From the NCBI GenBank assembly GCA_022575985.1, contig JAKSXM010000007.1, forward strand, positions 1,490,501 to 1,554,500: a stretch of DNA of 64,000 bases, in the 5' to 3' direction. This document shows positions 47,993 through 60,300 of this stretch, in pieces; positions within the stretch are counted from its first letter, which is position 1; every line of letters starts with the position of its first letter. The position numbers and the translations under genes were made by a program. The notes under the pieces were generated by a model. The model made no database searches, was not told where the DNA came from, and was given only the letters and a program-made list of their open reading frames with translations. The DNA is from Anagrus nilaparvatae (lineage: Eukaryota; Arthropoda; Insecta; Hymenoptera; Mymaridae).

Positions 47993-49549
47993 TAATTTAA
48001 AAAAAAAACACGAACGTTCGATTTATCGTAAAACACTAGTCGAGTTATAACAAATTATTGACATCTTTATATTTTTGTAAAACTTTTTTTTATTTATGTT
48101 TGTAAGTGTATAAATTATCTAAAATTTAAAAAAAGATACATAAATATTATTGATATCAAAATATTAACTATTAGTATTTTAATATAATATTCATTTTTTA
48201 AAATAGTTATCAACATGACAAGTGCGTAATGTAGTAGCCTTACGCACAATGTACATGCAGATTTAACTTAAACATTATTGGTCATTAGCCTAATAAGTTC
48301 AATTTATTTATGCTTAGTTAATAAAAAAAATTTACACATTTTGAAAAAAATATTGCGAAAAAATTCCAATCATAATGAGCGAAATCGTTTTTGACTTAAA
48401 TAGCTTAACTAATGACATAAAAACTTAAGAAAAGCAAAATAAAAAAAAAATTGTTTTCAAAATTTTCTAAATTACATTTATTTTTGTTGTCCAATTACTA
48501 GTATTTAGTATATTTTTGCCAAGCTAATGATTATAAATATTATTTTCTGAGACACAATAGAAAATATAAATATTGAATAAATAATTTACGACTATTATAG
48601 CCGAAAATTCAAAAAACTAAAAACATTTAATTTATATTTATTGTGAGGTTACTTAATAGTTTAGAATAATCTCATAATCTTTTTGTACGTTTAAATTTAA
48701 ATGTCCAGGCACATTCTGCAATGGAGGTCTATGACTTATGCACGGGTTAATAGCATAAAATGCATTCGTTATTTGATTGTTGATACTGATACCCTTATTT
48801 TGACATTTTTGTAGTGCATAGGTCGAATACTTTCTTTGTAAAAAGTGCCTGACAAAACAATTAATATATTCTTATTCTACTGTTAAATTAACTAATTACT
48901 AGTACATAAAAAATTTACGTTGTTTAAGTTAATTAAAAAAAAAAAAATTAAATATTTAATATTTTTATAATAAAAAATTTCTGTATAAATTTAAAGAAAA
49001 TAAAATTCTTTTTTATGTATCCATTTTTTATTTTTCCTAAACACAAAATTACAATTCATTTAAGTCTATATCAGTAAAGGGTTTTTGAAACTGCAAAGAT
49101 TCTTCTATAAGATTTTCACTTGAAATAATTTAGTAATTCGATTATCAAAATAAAAGAAATAGTCAAAGTTTGTTGAAGAAGCCGTTAATTAAAACTTTCA
49201 AGTAAATAAATATATTTTTATTGTAGCTAATACTAATACTTTATATTTTTTTGTCCATCCATCTCAAAAATTAATTGAGTAAGTAAAAACAAATGAAATC
49301 ACAGTATGATCTCTTTTAATTTCATAAAATTATTTTATTTTTATTCTTATTACTCGATCCAATAAATAAAAAATATCACGCAGCCTTGTTATTATTAACT
49401 GCAATTATATTTATGAAAAGTAATTAACAGTTTGCATGTTCATTTATAGTAATTTAAAAAAATTATTTCTGAATTAGTGTAATTTCGTAAAGAAAATTTA
49501 CTATTTTTTATGTAATATTTTGAATATTGCATAAGGAAAAGTATATTAT
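47993..49549. other. AT-rich spacer with a possible small inverted-repeat element
   Basis: No gene was found. At 48703-48853, GTCCAGGCACATTCTGCAAT plus GGAGGTCTATGACTTATGCAC on the left resembles the complement of the right side (GTCAGGCACTTTTTACAAAG, then TATGCAC). It may be a degenerate 150-bp MITE. Confidence 0.35.
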
Positions 49550-51560
49550 TCAATAATGGATGCATCCAATGCTTGCTTTAAATCTGCTATTATGTCACTT
49601 TCAGTTTCAAGACCGACTGACAGTCTAATTAAATTTTCAGTTATAGCTGCATTAACTTTTTCTTCTTTCGTAAATGATACATGGCTAGCGTTGAAACTGT
49701 AAATAAAATTGTAAAAATTATTTAATTAAAAATTAGGCCTGTTCTATTTACCCAGAAAATTTTCAATTATTTTGGGTAAAATAAACATTTTCGGGTTAAA
49801 TAGCTCTGGTGTAAAAATTAATCATCATAAACTTACGGAAACGATATTAATTAAAAACCTCCAAGTGGACCTGCTAATGTAAAAATTTTAAGAGATTTTA
49901 AAAATTTTGTAACGTCACTTTTAACGTGAAATGAAACGATTCCAGAATTTCTATACATTTGTTTTAAAGCTAATTTGTTCTGAATATGAGAAGGTAATAT
50001 TGTAAAAGAAAATAATTTAATCACTATTACTAAATTAAAAAAAGTAAAACGTACGATGAAAAACTATTCCAACCAATGGACGTTCTTCAAGAAAATTAGC
50101 AATAGCTAAGCCATTTTTCATATGCTTCTTCATTCTTAAACTTAAACTCCTTAATCCTCTTTAAACTTGAGAAAAGACAAAGGGCGATGGTACAGCACCC
50201 ATTGCTAAAATAATTTTTAAAAATTAAGAAACATGCTTTGTAAATAATAGATTGAAAAATAAAGTTACAAATTATTAGCAATATCTTGTCTATCTTATAG
50301 CAGCTCCCATGACAACGCCATCATGCCCATTCATGTAATTTGTCAACGAGTACATTACAATATCAGCACCAAGTTCTAATGGTTTCTGCAAATAAATATA
50401 GTTTCAATTGTTGAATGAAAATTATTTTACCTGAATTTTCATTAAATTAAATACCAGAATATATGACGTCATAAATGTATTTTCTACAACAATAATGATA
50501 TCTGGTCTGAGTGCTTTTCTGGAATACGCTAGATCTTGAATAAAAAACTAATCTTAACAAAGGTTTGACAGTGATTTAATCCAAATCATACGTTTATTCG
50601 TTCTTTTTTAGCAAAAAAAGATTCTGGAAAGTCTGAGAAATTCATTAGGGACACTTTTAAACTCTTACTACAAGTTGTAAAATTGAATTAAATTGTTATA
50701 GATTTAAAAAAAACATTCCATTTAACAAGTTATAATTTCATAAATATAAGTAATAGTTTTCTCAAATTAAAAGGTGTTATAAAAAAATATTATATGATAA
50801 AAACGCCTGAAGATAAAAATTTATTTATATATAAATAAAGTTGATTGAAGTTAGCGTTATTAATGTCATCGCCTCGAGCTATTTTATGCACACTTTAATA
50901 TTATTTACACATATTATTTACCTTAGTACTCGAATTAACAGACTGAACAATATTTAATATATTAGTAGCATCAACAAATGTTAATTTTGTATCAATTTTA
51001 GTACAAAATTTTCTAAACTATTTATTAGTACCACTGTAAATTTATTTGATAATAATTTGTTATTCCATTTAACGTAGTAAGGCTACTTGAAAATGTTGAA
51101 CAAATTTTGCATTGTCAAATTCTGATAAATATTTTTCTAATGGTTGAATTTCCCATTCTTCCATATCTGAATTCCTGTTTTGATTAATTGTTTTAAATTT
51201 AATGATTGCTTACTACTAATCAATATCAAATCCCCTATGGCTAAGTGTTTGGTAATGCAATATAGGTGACAAGCTAATTAGAGCAGTAGAGATATTATAG
51301 TCGAATTTTCATTAAATAAAATAAATTGCTTTTTTTCTCAATTAATTTAATTTTTTTTGAGAAAAAATTATTATTTTTTTATATTTTATATTATAAAAGT
51401 AAAAATATCAATTACAGTCAAAATTACTAACAGGATTTTCGTTGAAAAGTCGTTGTAAAAATCATCGGAGGTATAATTAGATTATGAGTGCTATTGAAAG
51501 ATTCGTATCCTGCATGAATTGCCCTTGTTGCGAACCAATAATTTGATTCAAAGACATTTT
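49550..51560 (-). pseudogene. Cth: Cystathionine gamma-lyase pseudogene 2, PLP lysine lost
   Basis: The minus strand gives YWFATRAIHAGYESFNSTHN and LIIPPMIFTTTFQ (N-terminus, about 51440-51550), EKYLSEFDNAKFVQHF, SGTNK.FRKFCTKIDTKLTF, VDATNILNIVQSVNSSTK and RPDIIIVVENTFMTSYI. Then come [107 protein letters not shown] and SHVSFTKEEKVNAAITENLI with RLSVGLETES at the C-terminus. The codon for the Schiff-base lysine (family motif TKYMNGH) is AAT at 50338-50340, Asn. Stops lie at 50161-50163, at 49851-49853, after AAIR and after TFQRKSC. It is a same-orientation sister of pseudogene 1, 4.4 kb away. Confidence 0.88.
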
Positions 51561-52066
51561 TTATCTTTTAAAATATTGCAAAAAAATGAATAAAAATACT
51601 ACAAATAAACAAAAAGCAAATTCTATTTGACCTTTTTAATTAAGATTTTTATTTTTTATAAATATTACCACTTTTTTATGTCAAATAATAAATAAATAGT
51701 TTTCAAAGAAAGCCTGTATATAATAGTGCTCTATTTTCAAAATTTTTACTACTTATTTTACTTTTATTTAGGCTCTCGATTAGAGAATCCTATACTAAAA
51801 AATAAAGCTTTCATACGTACACTTTAATCGCTCACGTGAAAATTTTATGGTTTTATTCAATGTCAATTTGATTTGATTATAAAAATTTTGATACAAAAAT
51901 TTTCAAAAAATTAATTAATTGGATTCAAGATATGGAGTAAAAACGATATTTCTAGATATTGGTACTTTCATAGGAAAAAATGAGGCACTATGACCAAAAA
52001 AAAAAAATATTGGTGTATTTCTTATTTTCTTATTTAAAACATTTTAAAAGAAAAATTTTCAAAAAA
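51561..52066. other. AT-rich flank left of the piggyBac element
   Basis: No gene was seen. The last 140 bp (words ACTATGACCAAAAA and ATTGGTGTATTT) resemble 53700-53820 on the other side of the piggyBac element, possibly an older tandem repeat into which it inserted. Confidence 0.4.
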
Positions 52067-52500
52067 TTAACCCTCCGTGGGGTCACTGTAACGATTTCGT
52101 CATCTAAGGAATTGCACCTTCTTCGTATCTCAGACATGCACAATGGTTGGCAGTTGGTAACCCCTCCTAAAAAAACTTGACACCATTATATGAACATCTG
52201 CCAAGCCGCGTCAGTATCGATTTAGCCGTTTAGTCGTAGCGTCAGTGCAAAGTTGGACCGTTGACGATATCGTGACAGTGACCCCAGGACGTGATTTTTT
52301 TTGCTACTTTTGGTAAGTAAAAAATTTATTTATTTTTGCTCTAAATAAAGTTATTTGATAAAATATTTAACTTATTTTCGCGTACAAATTAATTACACAT
52401 GATAACCACGTGTTTTTTACCAAAAAAGTGCCCGAAATTCTTGTTTTTCTCAAATAAAAAGTTTTTTTACCTGCAGATTACGTTCTGAGAGAACTATTTT

Positions 52501-52988
52501 GTGACCAGAGTCAGTAAAAGGTGGCCAATGAGACTATTTTATGGAATGCTACATCAGGCTGGAGTCAATTCAAACATAATTTTAAATTTTAAAGAAGAAC
52601 TTGAACTGCCAAAAAAAGATTTCCTAATGAAACTTGGTTTAGATCTTATAAAACCTCATTTATCGACTCGTTTGGAAGTTTCGACCTTATAAGCCTCAAG
52701 AACACGAGAGGAAGTTGATTTAATTCGAATATGGTAAAAGACATTTGTGTTCCTGCTGTCCTCCTACTCAGTTCCCGATTCACCATGTAGGCACTGTAGG
52801 CACGGCCTACGGGCCCCCACAAATTGAGCCATTAGAAAGGGCCCCAAAAATTATTTTTTTAACATTGGGTGCCTACAGGCCCCCACAAGCCTAAATCCGG
52901 CACTGCTCCTACTGATAAGAAGAGAACAATTTTTTGCTGTTCTAACTGTGGAAGAGCAGCGTGCGATGATCGTATCAATATTTATTAA
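52501..52988 (+). pseudogene. piggyBac transposase C-terminal remnant with broken zinc-finger tail
   Basis: The frame 52501-52692 gives SKRWPMRLFYGMLHQAGVNS, FKEELELPKKDFLMKLGL and DLIKPHLSTRL, matching the RRWP...FYN.LD.AG.N and L.L..L..PH.. signature at the end of the piggyBac (DDE_Tnp_1_7) domain. After a frameshift the Cys-rich tail follows: KRHLCSCCPPT, then, past the inserted MITE (52769-52905), PTDKKRTIFCCSNCGRAACDD and stop TAA at 52986-52988. The tail corresponds to the C-terminal zinc-binding domain that recognises the element's ends. Catalytic Asp residues are absent, so it is inactive. Confidence 0.85.
52769..52905. mobile_element. 137-bp hAT-like MITE inserted in the piggyBac transposase tail
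   Basis: The flanking direct repeats CTCCTACT at 52761-52768 and 52906-52913 are identical 8-bp target duplications. The termini are CAGTTCCCGATT and the complement of CAGTGCCGGATT, the CAGNG class of hAT ends. The core is rich in GGCCTACGGGCCCCC / GGTGCCTACAGGCCCCC, an inverted GC-rich pair. Removing it with one duplication restores the continuity of the Cys-rich reading frame. A diverged relative is at about 32535. Confidence 0.92.
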
Positions 52989-53698
52989 AATGTAGAACAT
53001 AAAATTTTTAAATTTTGTACTTAATTTTTTGTATTTTTTATAATATAGTGTTTGAAATAAAAAAAAAAAATAATAAAAATAATGATAATATATTTTTTTT
53101 AAATTTTTCCCAAAAAAAACATAATTTTTTTTCTGATTATTACAGCTTATCCGGTTTTTGCGGCCAACACCTTAATTTTTTTTGGGCATTTTTTTTTTTA
53201 TTTATTCATATAAATGTTGAAGTTCATCTACAAATAATTTTTTCGACATTTAATGCCCCTGGGGTGGTGTTTAACCCATAAAACCTTCAATTTTTTGAAA
53301 TTTTTGAAATCGAAAAAACACCATTTTTCAGATTGCAAAATAAATATGGTTTTTGCAACGGAGCCAAATCTGGGCTTTCTTTTTTTGAAGATATATATCT
53401 GAAGATTATATCCCTAGAATATTCCCCCTTAATATCAATTAGGGCCGGAGATATAAATTTTGGACCGAAAGTTAAAAAAATACTCGTTTTCCGTCATTCT
53501 GGAATTTTTTGCCCAAAACTGAGCGGACAATTTGGCCTAAAACCTTTTTTATACTTTAATTGAAATATTTATCTAAAACCTTAAAAAAAAAATTTGGCCA
53601 AAAATTATTTTTAAAGGAGCCAAAAATTGGCATTGTCGATATCGTTACAGTGACCCCAAACGCGAGGGTAAAAATATAGTGACCCCACGGAGGGTTAA

Positions 53699-56523
53699 GT
53701 ATCAGATCCAAGAAATCGACTGAAATTAATTTTTCTAAAGTTAATACCTACCTAAAAAAAAGTTAGATACTATGTCCAAAAAGAAAAAAAAATTGGTATT
53801 TTTTGTATTTTTTGGTGGAAAAAATTTTTATACAAAAATTAAACAAAAATTAAGTCTCAGATTCGAGTTACATTTAAAAAAAAAATAAAAAAATTCAAAG
53901 AAGCAATAGAAACTTGCGAAAATATTAGAATGCGCCTAAGACATTTTATGAATATACACTTACATTTAAAGTACGATACGGGTGAAGAAAAATAGAAAAG
54001 TAAAAAAACGGAAAAACATGTCGCGTAGACAATAATAGGTTACGTGTATTCTCAACTGTCCAAGTAACGCACATATAAATTTCATAACCGGGTATTCGGA
54101 ATGCGGAACGGTCTTTCATGTCGTGTGCCTTACTCGCGACGTATTATATTTATTACAGAATATTTTGTAAGGTGCTACATTTAAATACACAACTTGTCAT
54201 TTAATTAAGATACAAAATCATATCTTCTTTTAAAGAATTTGTAATTATGAATTATATCCCACTTAAAAATTTGGGTTTTCGTCTAATTTAAAAAATCTGT
54301 ATAATTTCAAAAATGTGAATCCTATTTTAATTCAGACAGTCAGGTTACGCTGCTTGAGTTTAGAAGCAAATCACATTAACTTATATGTAATTGGCTTGAA
54401 AATTCAAACGATTCGAGCAAAAATCAAACAGTGCAACCTGACAGTGCAAATTTAATTTAATAATTTATATAATTTATATATTTTTTTTAATTCAATGTTA
54501 TGTATGTAGGATGCTAATATAAAAAATTATGCAATCCGCTTCAAGAAAAACGTCACTAACTAAACTTGGCCATATACAGGATGCAAGAAAAGCAGCAATG
54601 CCAAAAGTTTTGTTGTATGAGCTCGTTTAAAATTTGAGTCAGGGCACCGACCTAAATTTAAATAAGCAAAAAAAATAAATTTGCACGAAATAAAAAATCT
54701 GTTTACAATTGAAAGTCAGATAAGAAAAAAATGAAAAATGACATGATATCCGGTACAATTTTGAAATCGCAAATAAATTTAATGGCGGTATTTATGTATA
54801 TTAATAATAACAAGTGAGTTTAACTATAATCTTAGGGACTTGAAACAGATTGGTTTCTCCTGGTTTCTCCAATTATTCCATTATCCGTACATCAGAGACA
54901 AAGTAACTACGTCCTTCTTGTTATAAGCTTTTCATGCGTACTTTGACCGTTGATAAAAACAATAATAATAATTCGTTCTATTTTATCAAAATTTTTATTT
55001 AGAGACCACCCTGTTAATACCAAGAATTTATAATATGAATCTTTAATTGGACCATTTACAAAAATAATTTTTTTTATTTCAATAAAACTTATTTCCAGTT
55101 GGCATAATAAATAATTAATGTGAAAAAATTCAGTTATTTTAAAAAATTCTTAATAAATTATTTTATTTAATTATTCTCGGACATTCATATGAGTTTTAAT
55201 CAGATATGGTAATACAACTTTTCATTTTTTTTATTTTCACATGATATTTTATTTTAAAGGAAAATCATTAATAATTGTACAAAAAATAAATTATTATCTG
55301 GATTTTCTATTTTTAAATTTAAGTCATTTTGTTATACAACTAGCGTTTTGAATAGTCCAAAAGTGGGAAAGGGGAACTGACTATAAATATTCTTTTACAA
55401 ATTTATTTTTTCACTTTATTATATTATAGATAAAGTCATAACTCAATGAGAAACCCTTGGGTGTCTTATCAATTTACTTCCGGAATTAATGAGAGAGAAA
55501 AAATCTTAGGAAATTAAACTAGTTTTTGCTTTCTATATATAAGACTTTAAGTCAATAAAATTAATTTGCAAATTATGCATTTATTAATATTTTTATTAAG
55601 TAATTATCAATTAATATGCACCAAAGTAGATTTAACTTCCTGTTCTTATTGAATTATCTAAATTTAAGGTAGGAGCGAAAGCTAGTAAAGGAAATAGTAT
55701 ACCTTTATCCTAGACCGTAAAAGTAAAAAATGTCCCAAATTAATTAATCGTAAGCCGAGTATTCTTTCTTTTCACGGACAAGGGCAAAAAATAATTTTGG
55801 AATCGCACCCCATGTGGGTAGTACGTGCTTTCTGGTTGCTGACAAGGTAAACTGAATGACGAATTTTCACAAATCGATAATTTAAAAATAAAATTCTCTA
55901 TTACCAAATTTATCTAATGGTTAAAAAAATATTTTTTGACCATTATAAAAAAAAGTAAATATGACATGCATAAATAAAAATAATTTAAATTTATTTACAG
56001 CAGACAAAAAAGAATAACTTAAATAAAGATAAAAATAATTTTGTTTACTCATCAAATTACAAAATTTGTCATTCAAAGAGGAGTATATTATATATTTATC
56101 ATCAAAAATATTAAATAACTAAAGTATCATATTTTTTAATCTGAAAAAATATAAATAAATAAAAAAAAAAATGAAAATTATAAATACGCGTAATTCTTAC
56201 GCGAGAGAAAGTTTCAGGAAGCTTTTATAATACAGCAGGACATTAATGACTTGATATAAAATATGATTTCTTTTATTTTTTTGTATAAAATATTTTTTTT
56301 TTTAAATTTATAATAAAAAAAAATAAAGTGTTACAAAATTATTAAAATAAATGGAAGATTAAATTAAAACATCGTAAGTTAGTCGTAATAACAAATATTT
56401 AATCTCTTTTTATAATTTCTTTATTAAATTTACAGTAGAATACGTATGTAATTTTTTTTTGTTATTTAACATCGATAATTATAGAAGCTCTAGAAATAAT
56501 AATAATTATAACTTTAGGTTTAT
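53699..56523. other. AT-rich sequence with minor repeats
   Basis: No gene was recognised. At 54344-54443, GTCAGGTTACGCTGCTTGAG and the complement of its right end (GTCAGGTTGCACTGTTTGAT) look like a 100-bp degenerate inverted-repeat element. A 10-bp duplication GGTTTCTCCT/GGTTTCTCCA lies near 54853. A diverged GC-rich repeat is at 55700. Confidence 0.4.
55700..55855 (+). repeat. Diverged GC-rich stem-loop repeat piece
   Basis: TAGTATACCTTTATCCTAGACCG, AATGTCCCAAAT, ATTCTTTCTTTTCACGGACAAGGG and GTGCTTTCTGGTTGCTGACAAGG follow the order of words in copy 1 (13115-13345) with many changes. Confidence 0.4.
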
Positions 56524-56525
56524 TA

Positions 56526-56944
56526 CTCCAGTCAAAATACGGGTTTGGTTGTATTATCACTAGAGAACACCAGATTTGCTCTACTATAGGTTTTTTGGGT
56601 CACTGAACAGGAAAATCGGGGTCATTTTGTAAAGAAATGGGGGCTTCACCCTTCAATTTGCAAAAACTACTCTCAAAAAGGTTTTTTTTGTGCATATTCG
56701 TACTTTGGGCGCTCAGATTTGCACTATAAGAGTTTTTTTGGTTCACTCATCAAGAATTTCTACTCTTTTTTCATAAATATTTAATATTTAAATTTTTTTA
56801 CATAATCGTACCATACAGGTTGTACTTTTTGCAACTTTAAGGGTGAAGCCCATATTTCTCTGCTAAATGACTCCGATTTTCGTGTTCAGCGACCCAAAAA
56901 ACCTATAGTAGTTTTTTTTACCCCTCCCCGTATTTTTTCTGGAG
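56526..56944. mobile_element. TA-flanked MITE with about 120-bp inverted repeats
   Basis: The ends are CTCCAGTCAAAATACGGG and the complement of CTCCAGAAAAAATACGGG, with TA directly outside on both sides (56524-56525, 56945-56946). The arms continue through CTACTATAGGTTTTTTGGGT, TGAACAGGAAAATCGGGGTC and GGGCTTCACCCTT. A TA duplication fits a Tc1/mariner-type origin. No coding region. Confidence 0.8.
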
Positions 56945-56968
56945 TATATGTCCACTGATTGTTATTAG

Positions 56969-57313
56969 CATGGAACATGTTTATAGGGAGGGGGTACTTC
57001 AGAACTTGAAAATTAAGGAAGGGGGGGGGGGTCAAATGAGACTTAGAATAATTAGGAGACTTTGAAAAATTTGGGCTCGAGGGCTTAGGATAATACAGGT
57101 TTATGGACTTAGAATAATATCGATTAAGGGACTTAGAATAATTCAGGTTTAGGGAATCAGAATAGTTAAATCAGAATCTTAACAGCTAGTAAGGTGATAA
57201 TTACAAATTATAAAATTTGAAAATTGTATTGTAAAGTTGAGTAACATTTGTATTATACCTAGTCCTCAGCTGGAAGTAAACATGTTCCATGCATTTAGGT
57301 TGTGTTTACATAA
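56969..57313 (+). mobile_element. Minisatellite-bearing repeat element, copy B
   Basis: It runs from CATGGAACATGTTTATAGGG through GGGGGTACTTCAGAACTTGA, a 24-bp-period array (about 57025-57185) and the tract TTGAGTAACATTTGTATTAT, to CTGGAAGTAAACATGTTCCA and TTGTGTTTAC. It matches copy A (23800-24745) closely but lacks A's 466-bp inverted repeat. It sits only 25 bp right of the TA-flanked MITE. Confidence 0.75.
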
Positions 57314-60300
57314 ACTGGTTATAAGTCTTATGTTTATTGACATTTAGTTTAAACCAGATAGTTTGATTATGGCAGATAATAAATTTTTGGTAGTTTGAAA
57401 TATTAAAATCATCCTTGAAATAATGACAAAAAATGCATAGTCAGAAGTTTTTGCGAGTTTTTGTCATTTTAGTTCAACTTTGTGCACGTTCAAGCGAGGT
57501 GTGTTGATTAATCCTATAAACTATTCAAATATTTAAGGAAACCCATTATTTTAACTCCTAGTACTTTTATTGGCCAAAAGCGTAACACACAATAATTTAA
57601 AATTTAAGATAGTTGAAAAATAAAATTGTCAAACTTTTTTTAAAGGCTTTTTGGCCTAACTGTATAAAAGTATCATAATCTAGGATAGAAAAAGAAAATA
57701 AATCATGTAAGGTATACTGATTTAACCTACTATGTGAAACTTCTTGTAATTTTGAAAAAAATATCAAAATTACCTTTTTAAATAACATGCATGGGAAATT
57801 TGACCTGCTTACAGGCACTTTTTCCCAATTGCATTAAGCAAAATCTTTGTAGGTGGTTTAAAAAGATCCAATTTTTGCCCAGTAAACAAGGGAATAAATT
57901 CAAAATAAGACAAACTCTAATATGCATACATAAAATTATAATTTAAATATAAGTTAAAAAATAATTTTTATATTTTATTGGATACAATTACGTATATGAT
58001 ACCCATTTGTTTTTTCCCTTCTTTCTCTTCATATCTACTTCCCACATCAAGTTCCTTAATATATACTAATACCCATATATAAAATAAAATTATCAGCAGG
58101 GTCTTAATTTCTTCATATTATTTAATATTATGTATTGTGCAGTATATTCAATTGACACGATCTCATCAGACAGTTTAGAAACCCTATATGCCAAAGAAAT
58201 AAACTCAGTTTTAAATAAGCATCAGTTAGTAAAGTTTATCATATAAATAAAATTTATACTTTTACAGTGAAATTTTTTTAATGTGAAAAATATTATGTGA
58301 GTGTATTAATAGTGTCTAAGTTACAAAAAAGTGAAACATAGTAAATAACTTACAAAATCATTTTTTTAATATTATTTTATGTATGAAATGTAGAAAAACT
58401 AGAAAATCGAGATTTATCTATTGAAATTAATACGATTGAACTCGAGGTTGAACTTGTATTTAATACATTAGATGAAAAAAAAATAAAATATGTGAATTCT
58501 TAAGACAGGTAAATACAACATGTCATCAAGGTCATCTATATTTTCTATATCGCATTAATTAATTTTGCAATATTTTTATATCTTGAATTTAGTTTATGGT
58601 AATGTAATATAAATAATGCATTCTTAAACGTACAAATTTTAAATTTAATTTTAAGAAAATTTTTTTATTTTTAATCAAGTTACATGCTTTTTTTATTTAA
58701 TTTTTTGAATTCCTTTCTAATTTTTAAAATTAAACTCTTTTTTATTAGTAATTGAAATAAATCTTATTATACAAATGTTGAAATTTTCGGAGAAATAATT
58801 ATTTAGAGTAGATTAATACATTCTATTACGTATCGATACAGGTAAAAAAATATGTCGAATCTCATTCATGCAATTTAGTAATGTACTATGTTTGAAACTA
58901 GAAGTATTTATATTGCCCGAAGCATAACAGAGTTTTAGAAAGATGTTCTGTGTCAGTTATCTAGTAATTATAATGCGTTCGTTAGGTGTAAGATAATTAT
59001 TTTTATTGGACAAATTGTCACTGAAAATATAATAATTAGATTTTATAACACACATTTTATAGATATTTACACGGATAAAAATTCAGTTGACTAGCGCGCC
59101 CATTATTTAATATTTATACAAAATTTATTGCGTCGATTTTGAATAACAATAATTTCGCCGGTGCGTTGATTGATGTCTTATCAAGTTGAAATTATAAAAT
59201 AAAAAGTTAGTAATATGAGCTGAATAAACAATGTGTCCACATAAAACTTCCTGTTACTCATCATTCTAACAAACAAAATAAAAATTTTTTATTTTATCTA
59301 TCCATCCAAAAGTTATTTTACGTACAACGAAATCAGGAAATTCTTCGTCTAGTTTAATCAAAATAATTTTTTTGCTTTTTGATATTACATTGTGATATAG
59401 GTAAAATTTTAATTTTTTTTCATTCATGCGCGTTTTGAGACCCCAAGAAGCTAAAAAACCGATTTTTAAAAAAATTATGTGTGTGTGTGTGTGAATGTAT
59501 GTATATATGTGTGTATGGATGTAACTGGTGATATTTCCGAAACATTGTGCGGTATAAAGCCGAATTTTATTTTCAAAAATTTTTTCGTCAAAAAATCTCT
59601 AACTACTTTTTTTTTTAATTTGGATGTAATATTTCATTTATTCCTATATGAAAGTATCTAAATTCTATAAATATCTTTTTTACTCGATCTCTCGGATCTG
59701 ATACTAAATTTTTGAAAATTTTCGGAAAATTTGTACACCAAAATTTAAAAATAATATAAAAATATTGTTTTTATTCGATTTTTTGGATCTGTTACCAAAA
59801 ACTGGGCATACTTCATGAGGATGCCTTTATAATTTTCAGCTCTTGCTGACAAAAGAAAATTTTTATGCAATCGTGTACTAAGAAATTGTTTACCCTACTT
59901 ATAATTTATAGTAAACCTCTTTTTTTATTATTTATTAAAAAAAAATAAAACCAAAAATCTTTACCTATAACAGAAAATTGTCTTCAAGTGAATAGCAATA
60001 ATAAATAAATATAATAATTTGACAGTTATATTATTAAATGAAATATAATTTATAGGATTAATTATGGTCATAACATGCGATTATTGTAATAAATAATAGT
60101 TAGCTTTATTTTTAATGACGTAACTAAAAAGCGTTTTAATGTTATTAAACAAGGCTTGAAAATTATATTCGCCTTTCTTTCACTGTATTTATCAATGAGT
60201 CTTTAAGAATGGAATGTCATAAACATGACACAATATTTATACATGATACTTTTTTACATGGCTATAAATTGTAAAATATTATTTTTTTTTTCTCTTTAAA

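Larger units (their letters stand above)
52071..53694 (+). mobile_element. piggyBac-type element, internally deleted
   Basis: The terminal inverted repeats are CCCTCCGTGGGGTCACT and AGTGACCCCACGGAGGG, flanked by TTAA at 52067-52070 and 53695-53698, the diagnostic piggyBac duplication. Subterminal repeats GTCACTGTAACGAT and ATCGTTACAGTGACCCC add support. The left 250 bp look like a 5' leader with a possible donor (TTTTGGTAAGTAAA at about 52312). The transposase N-terminus and DDD catalytic core are gone; only the C-terminal part remains at 52501-52988, itself split by a hAT-like MITE. It is non-autonomous and could move only with transposase supplied elsewhere. The right third (53000-53630) has no recognisable coding. 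Confidence 0.92.

Noticed and set aside
53015..53563. Two plus-strand frames of 88 and 76 codons inside the piggyBac element
   Set aside because: They lie after the transposase stop, are Phe/Asn/Lys-rich and match no part of the piggyBac protein; chance frames in AT-rich sequence.
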